Origin: Ostrinia nubilalis
Lineage: Eukaryota > Arthropoda > Insecta > Lepidoptera > Crambidae
Reading direction: 5' to 3'
Assembly (NCBI RefSeq): GCF_963855985.1
Contig: NC_087107.1
Span: 5,332,001-5,396,000, forward strand
DNA: 64,000 bases
A program made the position numbers and the translations under genes. This document shows positions 11,991 to 22,900 of this stretch, piece by piece (within the stretch, counting starts at the first letter, position 1; each line of letters starts with the position of its first letter). Under the pieces are notes generated by a model. It saw only the letters and a program-made list of their open reading frames with translations, was not told the origin of the DNA and made no database searches.

Positions 11991-14217
11991 GAAGTACCTT
12001 AGAGTAGGAATAAATTAATTAGTAAATTATCGTCACTTACAAGATTCAAACCTAGAAACCTTCGTCTTCTTTTGTATTAAATCCAAACCAAAATCCTTTA
12101 CATCAAAATAAAACACAAACTTATTCTAACCGAAACATCTTTTAAAAGTTCCATTTTTAATTCATTCCCATACCAGCCGAGATGTAATTGCTCGTGTAGA
12201 AGACATAAGGCCCATTACACACGTCAGCCGAGCGCGCATTAGGGCAGTAACACACTAATGGGGCACCTCGTTAAGTGCGCCCCTGACGGTAAGTAAGGCC
12301 GGGTCACAAGCTCGACGCTTAACCCTTGGCATGCTAGTTGGGTCTAATTGACACCGATATTATACGGTGTAGGTACATTACATTTTGCTTTGTACTTTAT
12401 ACTGATTATTCCGTTCTGGATAATTTTCTTTAGAATCTAACATTAGTTACGGTATTTGAAACACAAATTGATTTGTGTTTCTTTCTTTTAATATTACCAA
12501 ATCAACTGCAATTGTCCATAGGGTAAATGCCTATGTAATTTCAATATGCCTGTAGGTACGTACATAGTTTATATTTGCGTCACTAATGATAAAATGCAGA
12601 AAAAAAATTTATTACATCTAGTTTAAGATAATTTTTATTTTTAAATGTTACTCAATAACTGAGTAAATAAAACACTTTTTAAGATTTTTAAAAATCATAC
12701 TTATTGAACTGCAGAATAATTAAAATATACGTCTCAAAAAAGGATGCTGGGTCTTTTAAATCCCACCGAACATTCGGCGGGTTAACGACGCATGTTGGGA
12801 CAAGAGATTATGTATCTATGTCATTATCATAGAAATCCGATTCAAAAACCATGCATAGCAATGAGATGCGGTGCATCCAAACTGTTTTCTATTAATACGG
12901 TTTTATTAGCAATTTTCTTATGTTTATTCAAAAAGGGCATGGAATTGTTCACACTTGTAAAATAAATAATGATTTGGGTTGTAAGAGACGTGGATACAGA
13001 AGACCTGCTCATCTACACCGTGCTGATGGCATTTCTCGTTACGGATTAAAACTATGGTTGGCATTTATACCGATTCTGTAAAACTCAATAATTGTGTGGT
13101 ATTCATATTTTTGAAAACGTATTTACTGTAGTATACTATACAGTTTTTCATAGTTTCATCTTTGTCACATTTTTTATTATAATGGACATATTGTGACATT
13201 TACATGTTGTGCCAGTTTTGTATAGAGTAAGACTGCTGTATCTTATTTTATTGTGGCCAAAGGTATCGGAATATTGACCTTGATGACATTTAATAGCGTT
13301 CATTATATTTTTCTATAATGTCGATGGTTATATTTTTCTAATATCCAAGTTTTATGACATCTGAATCAAGTTAAATGAATATACTAAGATTTACTTCTAT
13401 CGAGGGGTTCGCTACCGAACTTTGACTATTATTTATAACTTTTAAAGATAGTGTAACTTTACTTTTATGAATCGTTAGCAATGTTTAACAAACCATTTTA
13501 CTATTAAAAGATTTTCATTAACAATGCGCAAACGTTACGTGCGTTCTAAAAATATCAGTACCTAAATAAGTTTATATTTTTAAAGTAATTTTATCATTGA
13601 ATTCAGTTAAATTGTATTAACTTTGAACAATAAATCTAATAATAAATTACCTATTCGCAAGATTCTTCGAAAAGTAAAACGATTCTTTACTGTAAATAAT
13701 TGTAACAAAGTGTAGATACTGTATCTAATATGATTGAATCTTTATGCTGTTATTAACAAATAAAAAATAATACTGAGTAAAAGACTAAAAATAATATAAA
13801 GTGGGTAGATATTTAATTTAAAATTTAAAAGTTTCAGCTGGCCGTAACGATCATGAAATTAGAATGAAGATAAAATCCCACCATAATCACTTCCTTCCAA
13901 CAATGTCTTTTGGACGTGAACTTTTTATCACGATGTCATCGGGACACGCAAAAATACAATCGTAAAACAGAAAAACTTCTCGTCAAAAAGTCGGTTAAAA
14001 AGCATTAGTTTTCATTACAATTTAATTAAAATCAATTATAGGAACAAGGCAGACGTTGAGAGAGTTGGAATGCATTGAATTTATGAATATACATAGCATT
14101 ATGAAATTAAAGTAAATACATAGCTTTGTATGTTACAAAATTTCAAGCACCTACCTAGGTAGGTAGGTGCTTAAAATTTTGTTAGGTAGGTTAGGTAGGT
14201 ACCTTACCTAGCCACTT
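11991..14217. other. AT-rich, no gene recognised
   Basis: Includes a GC patch at 12200-12320 and a low-complexity AGGTAGGT/TAGGTAGG stretch at 14150-14212 next to the foldback copy. Nothing else supported. Confidence 0.4.
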
Positions 14218-14338
14218 AGGCTGAGTTGCACCACCAAACTTTGACCGTAACTATAGCGATAGCCGGTGATTTTTGTATGGAGGTTGACAGATTTTTGACG
14301 TTTATTACAGTCAAAGTAAGATGGTGCAACCCAGCCTT
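14218..14338. repeat. foldback MITE 'GGCTGAGTTGCACCA' family, copy 2
   Basis: AGGCTGAGTTGCACCACC at the left and AAGATGGTGCAACCCAGCCT at the right, with the TTTGACCGTAACTATAGCGA and TTTTTGACG interior shared with the other copies. Confidence 0.85.
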
Positions 14339-16380
14339 AAAGTTTCTACGCTATCTGGCTCAAAAACTTTTAACGTTTCTGACAGGTTTAAAACTCTATT
14401 AGCCACTCTCTTTTTCCATAAATAGAGGTTTAATTTAGAAATCTTAGATAAAATACTAGTCATAATTACTGTGCCAATATTATGAAGACATTATAAAACA
14501 ATTATGGGTCGATTTTTATCAATACTACATTTTTATCGACGTATAATTATTTTTAAAATAACGACACTCATGAATGTGTACCATCCTGTGTTTGATAAAA
14601 TTCAGCGCGTGTGAACACCGCTCGTAATGCAGTTAGTGCACAAAATATTAAGGCTCTACGGTTGGCTTGCTCTGGAATTGTGACACAATACACACTATAG
14701 CAGTAGACTCACTCCCATGCTCGTTGAATAATTTAGTTAGCGGTGAGCAAGTTGTATATTTTAGTAACTAAAACGGGGAACTTCAGCATACCAAAGAATG
14801 AAAATGACGGAAAGGAGTTATTTTCAGGCAAAAGTTTTCTCGCCCAAAGATTTGACAAAGGATAACGACTAAAAGAATCAGAGAAACCATTTAGTAGTCA
14901 CTATATTTTTTAATATAAGTTATTCAAGAGAAGATAAGTACTTGCACAGTCTTGTATTCATTTGCTAATGCCGAATTTTTATTCAGTTTTTTATGTAAGT
15001 GCTGCACATTTCGTATCCTGCTGAAAATAAATATGGTTAGGTTTAGGAAAAGTGTTAGGTACATTGAACAGCAGATCAGACTAAAGGAACATTTTAGTTG
15101 CAAAATAGCACGTACTGACTAAAACTACATAAGATGCCGTTACCATAGTTTAACATACTGTCGACTGTACCATGAGCAACATCAATGAAGTTGCGGGCCT
15201 ACCCTATCCAATTGTACATCATATCTCCTTTAACAGCCGTCTTTAAACCCAGTGTAGCGAATCTTCAAATTACATTTCTTTAATGGCACGAAATAATTTA
15301 CGCTTATTATTATTTGTCGGAAAATCCACGTCTCGGCGTTTTAAGTATTAATTAAGTATTATGTCTTGTTTTACGATAGAGACGCCAGTATCGTTGGCAC
15401 GAATGGAAAGAGATGTTTGTAAATTAATAAGATCAATGAATGCGATTGGAAAAATAACTAGATATCAAGTGGCATGTTGAAGAAATATAATGTGTATTTC
15501 TTTGCAATTCTATATTTCGTCCGTCTAATTCCTTGGAGCCATCATCCAGTTTCATAGGTATCAGCGGTATAGTGGCAGGACACCATGAGACCTTACGTTC
15601 GATTCATAGACAGGTAGTAAGTAGGTAAGTGGAGAAAATATACTATAACTAGAAATAAAATAAGTATACTTATTACTGTAGTTCATATTTCTCAGTTTGA
15701 ATGGGATATTTTCATTTTCAGTCAACCTGATTGTCCCATATGGAAGGTAATTCCATGCTTCTGCGAAATTCCATGCGTTTGAGTCAAGTTAATCGTATAT
15801 GGTGGCTCATAAAGTCTAACACCAGGGTTTAGACCTCAAGATAATGTTTTTATTATTATCCTCAATTTACTCTTGAAAGATAATTCAATTTGAAAAGAAG
15901 TACCCAAAATAATGTGGTGAACTAACCAAAACAAAGCAACATCGACTATTATTTACGATAGAATTAAAACATGTATTTGATTTCAATTAATTAGCAATTA
16001 GCGCGTGCTCACGACGCATCTTGCCGATGGCACGCGTCGCGGGTCACGCTCAGGGTTGCCAACCTGTAAAGATACCCCCGGGAATGAATTTATGGTGTGT
16101 CAAAAAATAAGAATACTTTTTGTTGTTTCTTTCCACTTCAGAACAATTTAATATTTTTTCATAATATAACTCCCCTTTAAATACTATCCCTTTATGGCTT
16201 CTTCTTTTATCATATGGGTTGTTATACAACCTTTATGTTATAGTAGGCATTATGAAAGTGGCAGCATAGAAGTTTATACCTAAAATAATAACTAAAATCA
16301 AGATCATCATCAACTCGTCATAATTTAGTCTCCACTGCAGGAGATCCACCTTTTCTATTCGTAACTTACATTTTACTAAG
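14339..16380. other. AT-rich, no gene recognised; possible tRNA-like SINE head at 15555-15615
   Basis: AGCGGTATAGTGGCAGGAC and ACGTTCGATTC at 15562-15605 resemble box A and box B of a tRNA-derived SINE. A CpG-rich patch lies at 15998-16075. No open frame of interest. Confidence 0.3.
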
Positions 16381-16382
16381 GG

Positions 16383-16600
16383 AGGATTTGTTTGGCCTAC
16401 ACTGCCATTCGCTCTACACCCGGGTTATGGGTGAGGAGGCATGATGTCCGAATATTTCTCCCTTAGTCGCCTTTTACAAAATCCACAAGAAGAGTGGGGG
16501 TGGTCATATTCTGCCTTGTTGGAACTACATGGCTAATGGAGTCGGTGGAAGATTGAAGAGGAGGCCTGTGTTCGAAAACGAACCCCAAAGGTGATATAGA
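16383..16600 (+). repeat. dispersed repeat (related to 3257-3370)
   Basis: Shares TTTGGCCTACACTG, GGGTTATGGGTGAGGAGGC and CTCCCTTAGTCGCC in order with 3257-3370, and continues with AGAGTGGGGGTGG and GAGGAGGCCTGTGTTC. Class unknown. Confidence 0.5.
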
Positions 16601-16639
16601 TAGATAAAATGAATAATTTTATTTAAGATACATTTTATT

Positions 16640-16745
16640 ATTGTGTCAACCCTATGCCCCACGAACGCATCTTGCGCATCGCACGTGCGCACGCGCCGCG
16701 TGTGTAGCGCTCGTGAGCGCGTGCGTGTTATAATATTATAATAAA
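16640..16745. other. CpG-rich patch
   Basis: GCACGTGCGCACGCGCCGCG within AT-rich flanks; it resembles the patch at 15998-16075 (both have ACGCATCTTGC). No gene. Confidence 0.3.
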
Positions 16746-16992
16746 CTATTGTTTATAGGAATCGGACCCGCTGTCGCTACTCTTTTAATCGGCCGACCAA
16801 AGAAAGCGGCTTTTTTAAAGTATTTTTGAATCTTTAAATCTTATAAAGCCGCCTCCTAAGTACACTATAAATCTTTTATAAAGCCATCATAAATACAGAA
16901 TAATGTGGACTTGATTACATCGTAGAAAAGACAAATGGTCGGTCAAAGGTCAAAGACAAAAATAAATTTGCGCTTATGGGTTACCCTAAGTT

Positions 16993-17251
16993 AGGTTTTT
17001 CAGTTAGTTACTGAGCAAGCCGAATGCCGAGCAGGGAACGCGGACGAATGCTTAAGGCAAAACGCCGATATTGATGTCCCGCATTCCCGACTCGTATGGC
17101 TACCGAGCGAGGGCAACGTCAGGTTTTTAGTGGGTAGGCCCTGCCCTTGTGGCAGGGAGAACCTTACATAACCCACTAGCTGCCCCCGCGGCTGGTGGGT
17201 ATACAAATCAATGTATTTTCCTGACGAAATAAAAGGTTTTTCAGTTAGTTA
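16993..17251 (+). mobile_element. short retroposed element with perfect 18-bp target duplication
   Basis: AGGTTTTTCAGTTAGTTA occurs at 16993-17010 and again at 17234-17251. Between them (17011-17233) is a GC-rich 223-bp insert that ends ACGAAATAAAA. Long duplication plus an A-rich tail is the signature of target-primed reverse transcription, so this is a SINE or a 5'-truncated LINE end on the + strand. The interior contains CTAGCTGCCCCCGCGGCTGG. Confidence 0.85.
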
Positions 17252-18002
17252 ATTAAAGCTTAATTTAAATATTGCATAGTTATCTGATTTATATACATTG
17301 CTAGGAACAGAATAGAGATGAAAATGGTCCTTAGTTTTAGAAATGTTTTAATTTTATGAAATTAAGAATTGTAAATGTCAGTGCAGCATCAGTGTAACAC
17401 GCTATACCTAAACTTTATTGCTGAAAAATATTATTTTAGACTAGTACTAATTATCAACAACAAGACCAACAAACGCAATTTAAACTTATTTTTAAAAGGT
17501 AGGTAATTGTTTTTTGTAGCGCCATTAATTATTTATTTGTGTCAACTTTTCTTTGACAATCATTACTATTTTTAACCAACTTATACGTTTTAAATTCATC
17601 TTCTTTAATTTATTAAATGAACTTAAAGTCCCCCAAGGTCGTGATGTACTATTAAGCACATCTAACCTCCAACACGTACTAAATCTTTCCCCCCTTGAAC
17701 AGAAAAAGTCCTTCGGATCTTTTGCAGTTCTGAAAACCGATTTGTTCTTCGATTGTACTTTATTGTATAAGGTATAGAGCTTTATTTGGGGTAGCAGAAA
17801 GTATATACCATTTTTCCGTAACGGTAAAATGTATTTTTGTCCCCGTAAAAGTAAAATTTCAAACATAATTAGGTGTGGCATTTATCAAGAGAGCAGGAAC
17901 ACGTGTATGCTGTCATCGACGCGTTTCGGGGAATTTACGAAAACTGAAAAAAACTGGGCTCTGTCTGCTCTACAAAACCATACTTAAGTTCATTAGATTA
18001 CT
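17252..18002. other. AT-rich, no gene recognised
   Basis: A 118-codon minus-strand frame (17525-17881) overlaps a 74-codon plus-strand frame; neither has recognisable content. Confidence 0.4.
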
Positions 18003-18119
18003 CAGGTTGAGTTGCACCATCTTACTTTAACTTTGACAACGTCAAAAATCTGTCAAACTCCATACAAAAAGCACCGCTTATCGTTATAGTTACCGTTTTT
18101 AGGTGGTGCAACTCAGCCT
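18003..18119. repeat. foldback MITE 'GGCTGAGTTGCACCA' family, copy 3
   Basis: CAGGTTGAGTTGCACCATC and AGGTGGTGCAACTCAGCCT flank the shared interior (GACAACGTCAAAAATCTGTC, CAAACTCCATACAAAAAGC). Confidence 0.85.
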
Positions 18120-18243
18120 AACTCTTTGACTAAAATCTATATCTATCTAAGGTCTATCACGAAATCTCAGAAACTACAAGTGCTAGGAGTCTCAGATTTT
18201 GCATGGGGGTTCCTTTTAGAATGTAGGTAGGTGCTCACTAAGA

Positions 18244-18315
18244 ACGGATTTAACGAAACTCTACCCCTAAGGGGGTAAAACGAGGTCCATGCGTACGAAG
18301 TCGCGGGCGGCCGTT
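18244..18315 (+). repeat. fragment of the 2605-3243 repeat family
   Basis: TACCCCTAAGGGGGTAAAAC and CATGCGTACGAAGTCGCGGG match the GC-rich end of the Helitron-like element at 2605. Confidence 0.5.
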
Positions 18316-19194
18316 AGTACTTTAATACTTAACTGTATATGGTTAAAAAGGTTTAATCACAAAACGTTAATGTAATTTAAAACACAAACGTTGTAAACGA
18401 TTAAAGATACCGAGTAAAATAATACGTTTCGCATGTTGAACACTTATGGCTTTTCTTAATTACTGCCACTACTTACATGTTGTACATAAATAAATTAATG
18501 TTAAATATTTCCATTAAACGAATTTCTTAGTAAGCCACAAAGAGTTTTAGTCGTCTTTTTAATAACCTTAATACTAGTAGAGTATAAAAAGTAAATGTAA
18601 ATAATTGCTATAAATGAAAATAATTCTTATGTCGCGACTAAATATTTATAATCAAACTTAACCCTGCTACTGCGGTACAATAAGATAATGCAATAAAAAC
18701 AATTGGTAGGTACTAAATTTTTTTTTTCTTTTTTTCTTTCAATGGAGAAATTCAACATCGTCGTGGTAACATTTTCCCAATTTTATGTGTATTTATTATT
18801 TCGCTCTGAAACTTAGAATATTTATTTACAAACACCTTTTAGCCACGCCTTCCTTTGGCATAACCACAAATAACATACGATTACCCAGAATGGCACTCCC
18901 ATGTCGTTGACAGTTTAGCGCCATTTCAGAGGTTTACGAGCAATAAACGTTCGCACGTCTTGTTTAGAGGAATCGTATACTTTATGGACTCAGGAAGTGA
19001 TTAGAGCGCGGCACTGAACGTGTTAACGCTTTCATATTGGGATGTAAACGCCAACTGTAAGTAACCAATACGCGTTGACATAGACAGCCGATTCTATTAT
19101 AATGAAGAATGTTCACTAATTTTGTTTTTTAGCTTACTGTATTCTCTGTTAAAAATAAAAAATACACGTGAAAGAATTATTTCGATACGTCAAT
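18316..19194. other. AT-rich, no gene recognised
   Basis: Nothing supported. Confidence 0.45.
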
Positions 19195-19675
19195 TAGTTT
19201 CCAAGATATTGAATTTTAAAAGTGCGGGCGGCGGCCGGCCCGCCATTTTATGCGCGTGACGTCATATTACAGTGACTGGCTCATATTTGTATGGGTGGAA
19301 TCTTGCAAGCTGAATTAAGACCCACTTCCAGGCAACCGATTAAGCTGAAATTTCGCAAACACATGTGATTTGGATGACCATGCAATATTATGATGACATG
19401 GAGCTGATCTGATGATGGAGCTGGAAGGTGGCCATAGGAACTCTATAATAAAACGACTTAAATCCATCGAGTTTGGGTTCGTTCGTTTTGTATTGACGAG
19501 TACTTTAATTCTATATAGTAATCAGGGTCTAATGATGGAGCTGGAAGGTAATTCGCATCAAGTTTGGGTTTGGTTCAATTTTAATTTCTGTGATGGGTCT
19601 GGGTGTTAATATGTATAATAAGTTTGTATTTACAAAAAAAAATGTATTTAAGTATGTTTATATCCGTTTTCTAGT
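19195..19675 (+). mobile_element. repeat complex ending in a SINE-like 3' body
   Basis: TGATGGAGCTGGAAGGT occurs twice, at about 19413 and 19533, as a direct repeat. From 19576 the sequence (AATTTTAATTTCTGTGATGG, GTCTGGGTGTTAATATGTAT) matches the 3' body of the SINE at 59804-60059. The first 200 bp (CGGCGGCCGGCCCGCC, GTGACGTCATATTACAGTGA) look like another dispersed repeat. Confidence 0.5.
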
Positions 19676-20144
19676 GAGCGGATACTGTGAATGTACGTCA
19701 CGCGGGGTCACGTGACCGTCGGCGGCACTCAATATTTAAGCGAACTTTGAATGCCTATAAAATCATAACTACTGGGTATTTTTGAATGAAATAAAAACTA
19801 ATGTATTTGTAAATGTAAAAGCCTAACCGTAACATAGGTTTCAAGTGATTTTCCATACCTAGTAACATTCTCAATTGCTTAATTATTGACAGGCACTGGA
19901 CGTGTTAATGCCTTCATATTGAAATGTAAATGTTATGACAGACTGCAGATTTGTGAGTTAATTGAGTGATTGCCAATATTGACAATAGTCAATAATTCTT
20001 TTACGTAAAATCTGTAAACTTCAGCTACCTATGTTAGAGTCAGTGATTGCTGTGCTATACTAAACAAACGTTTTAATTGCATGTCTAGTTTTAATTGCAT
20101 GTCTATCGCCGCTTTATTAACACTGTGAGATCTAATACTTCAAC

Positions 20145-20261
20145 CACACCAACGCGTGCTGATCGCCATCGCCGGTGCGTTCATAGACCAATGACAGGTC
20201 GCGCGACTCATGACAGTCCGCGCGACCTGTCATTGGCGCGTCAAAGGGACGCGTTGGTGTG
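20145..20261. repeat. GC-rich palindromic MITE-like element
   Basis: Outer arms CACACCAACGCGT and ACGCGTTGGTGTG are perfect complements; inner arms CCAATGACAGGTCGCGCG and CGCGCGACCTGTCATTGG are also perfect complements around a short ACTCATGACAGTC loop. Confidence 0.75.
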
Positions 20262-20651
20262 AACTCATCGCTACAAATTCATACACGACATCTGACCGCC
20301 ATCGCCATCGTGCACGCCGCCTGAACGCGTTGGTTTGGTTTGGCTGAAGCTTAACAAATAATCGTTTGGTATTTAACCCGTAACCTGTACCTTTGCCTTA
20401 AAATGTTTGGCCTAAACCATAGACAAGGTGATTGTTCCCTCCCAAATGGGTCGAGACGGCACGTACCGTGACCCACATACCAGATACCAGCCGGTGCCGT
20501 GGCGTACTGAGTGTCCCGCACGATTCGCATGCGACATCCTACGAGCGATGAAATGAAATGTACTTGTGATTTAACCCTTAATAAGGCAAAGGGAATTTTT
20601 ACTTTTTTTTCTAGTCTTAAAGTCCAAAAACAACAAAAAAATTGAGTTATA

Positions 20652-20949
20652 AGTTCTTGCAACTCACGAAGGCGAGTGAGCTTTACTTGTGTGTGTACGT
20701 GTACATGCACATAACGATAGTGTGTCTATCAAAACTTTTGAAAAACGATCAGTAGCGAGCCACCACACATGTAAAGGTAGCGTCACAGACGCAGCGTCTT
20801 TAGCTTTGGTCTAAAAGGTAGCCTTTCGAAGCGAGTTAGTTGACGCGGCGTTGGTGGCACAAGACCAAAGTTATAGACGCTGCGTCTGTGACGCTTAGTT
20901 TGAAAGGCTACCTTAAAGCTCACTCCCCTTCGTCTTTGTAAATTGCAAC
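20652..20949 (+). repeat. MITE-like element interrupted by a nested foldback element
   Basis: Homologous to 52396-52539 on both sides of the insertion (AGTTCTTGCAACTCACGAAG ... CCACCACACATG, then GCTCACTCCCCTTCG ... AATTGCAAC). The interruption is 20777-20913. Confidence 0.75.
20777..20913. repeat. 137-bp foldback element nested in another MITE, TAAA duplication
   Basis: AGCGTCACAGACGCAGCGTC near the left end is the complement of GACGCTGCGTCTGTGACGCT near the right, and TTTGGTCT pairs with AGACCAAA. It is flanked by TAAA at 20773-20776 and 20914-20917; the uninterrupted homologue at 52396-52539 has a single TAAA at that point. Confidence 0.8.
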
Positions 20950-22026
20950 ACCTATACTCTGCTTTGTTGAGGGTTAACTTTTGTCTGGGGTGAGGCCGCT
21001 ATTTTATTGTCTTTGAGGCAGGGCCTCCCTTCAGCTACTCGTATGGTACGGTATCAAATACATATCACTTTCCACGTAGATCAGTCTATCCTGCGATATA
21101 GGTAGGACCTTACGATTGGTATTTATGTACCTAATTTACATTTCTTTCGTCAGAGTGAAACCTCCATAAACTCTTAAACGTTTATTCTACACTTAATGAA
21201 GGTCTTGGTTTCGTTAGTAAAGCTCTCTGTGATCAAGTTATACCAACATCCTTCCAATGTGACCATCTCTTGCTATATCTTCTGTTAGCAGTCTAGTGCT
21301 AAACTTTAGCATTATGCCTATCTATTACAATAGATCTGAAACAAGTAAAGAGAGGTAATTAATAAAAAATAAAATAAAAAAATATCGAAGACCTTGTAGA
21401 AGTTGCATGTTATCTTTTTACATCGCCTGCGCTTTCCGCAAAGCGAATGCACTGAAACGCAACTGAGAGCTCACAGAATTACGACGGCTTAAAAATATAA
21501 CAACAATCCAACCGAGACGCGGTTTTTTAAACCTCTAATTTGTTCTACAAATGGATTACGAAAGTAAAATCACGTGTGCACAGCAGCTGCAGGCGAACCG
21601 GGAAATTATAATACCAACATTCGTATTGCTTTAAAACAAACCGCAAACCGTCGAAAACGCAATTTTTCACAGTCGAAAAACAAAATATTTGGAGCGTAAG
21701 TAATCTGTATTGTTTTTGTCTATGGGCCACAGAGTAAACACGTCGACACGCACACCTATTAATTCATATTAGCATTCTATTTTTGAATTTTTTAAAAAGA
21801 AACCTAGAGACTCCTTGCTTGCTTTGAAAAATGACGCTCGCTTGAGATCCCTTTGAAATTCGAACGCGTTTCTTAATTGCCAGTATCTGTTTTAAGTTTT
21901 TCTCGACTTAGGTAGGAATCAGAAAGGTTTTTCAATACGTCTTAAAATTAATTGATGGTCAAATTAACGAGGCATGTAGAACGTTGTTTCTCAGGTCGTA
22001 ATGGCGCCAAAACTGATTCTGTTTAG
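20950..22026. other. no feature supported
   Basis: AT-rich with small GC patches; no convincing gene or repeat boundary. Confidence 0.4.
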
Positions 22027-22206
22027 TCGAATCACGTATTGTGTTTGCATTCAGACAGTCATTCGTCGCCGTCTGAAAACAATTCTAATCACTCCATTAT
22101 GCATTTGCCGCATTATGCAGATTTTGTACAAGGAAGAGCCGAAAAGCGTGACTGCCCGCCTGGGAGCGGTAACGTATCGGGGAGCGGGCCATTGTGGGCC
22201 CACAGG
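22027..22206 (+). CDS. possible single exon of an unidentified gene
   Basis: A 60-codon stretch opens after a good acceptor-like sequence (CTGATTCTGTTTAG) and ends before a donor-like GTATGG. It encodes a Ser/His-rich peptide (LHSDSHSSPSENNSNHSIMH) followed by a Cys/Gly segment (RDCPPGSGNVSG). No partner exons were found and no family is recognised. It may be chance. Confidence 0.15.
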
Positions 22207-22422
22207 GCTGCGGTATGGGTATTTTTTAAACTAATTTACACACTAAACTATAAAAATAGCTTTTTGTGCTATTTACTTCTACCGAATCCTGTGTATCGCA
22301 AAATAGGGGGAAAATATATTATGTGTTTAACAAGCCAGATTTTGGGACATCGTTTTATTTAAAAAAATTGCCGAAACAACAATAATATTTCCAATGAATG
22401 AATGAACCTGCGATATCAATAA

Positions 22423-22544
22423 GGCTGAGTTGCACACCTAACTTTGACCGTAACTACAACGTTACTTAACCGGCGTTTTTTGTATGAAGTTTGACAAATT
22501 TTTGACGTTTGTCAAAGCTAAAGTAAGATGGTGCAACCCATTCT
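22423..22544. repeat. foldback MITE 'GGCTGAGTTGCACCA' family, copy 4
   Basis: AAGGCTGAGTTGCACACCTA and GATGGTGCAACCCATTCT flank the shared interior. The right end is more diverged than in the other copies. Confidence 0.8.
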
Positions 22545-22784
22545 AAGAGTGATAAAATTAGTTTATCGTAGGTATTTTTTCTAGTCAGTCACACCCGGAG
22601 TCCTATGCCAGCCCTGGGCTCCTATGTTGGCCCTGAATAATGTTAAGCTATAGATGCGCGCGCGACCCCATAAACAATTTCGAAATAAATCCCGCGCACT
22701 GTTGTCGTATTCCCTTGCAATGAAAAATTTGATCTAATATCTATTTAAATGCTTATAGGGTTTCTGCATAAGGGCACATAACAA

Positions 22785-22900
22785 TAGCACGCAGAACTGA
22801 CGGCCGATGGAGCAGCAAGGTTCTGGAATGGAGGCCACGTACTGGCAAATACGGGACTCCACCACTCGTTCCCCGCTGCAACTCCTGTTTAGCCTGGATT
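22785..22900 (+). mobile_element. RTE ORF fragment joined to another dispersed repeat
   Basis: GACGGCCGATGGAGCAGCAA and GGTTCTGGAATGGAGGCC are RTE ORF sequence (DGRWSSKVLEWRP). From 22850, ACGGGACTCC and CCGCTGCAACTCCTGTTTAG belong to the repeat seen at 29195 and 34290. Confidence 0.55.

Noticed and set aside
17525..17881. 118-codon minus-strand open frame
   Set aside because: Overlapped by another open frame on the plus strand, with no recognisable content in either.
20351..20710. 119-codon minus-strand open frame
   Set aside because: It runs partly through an inverted-repeat MITE (from 20652) and has no domain.
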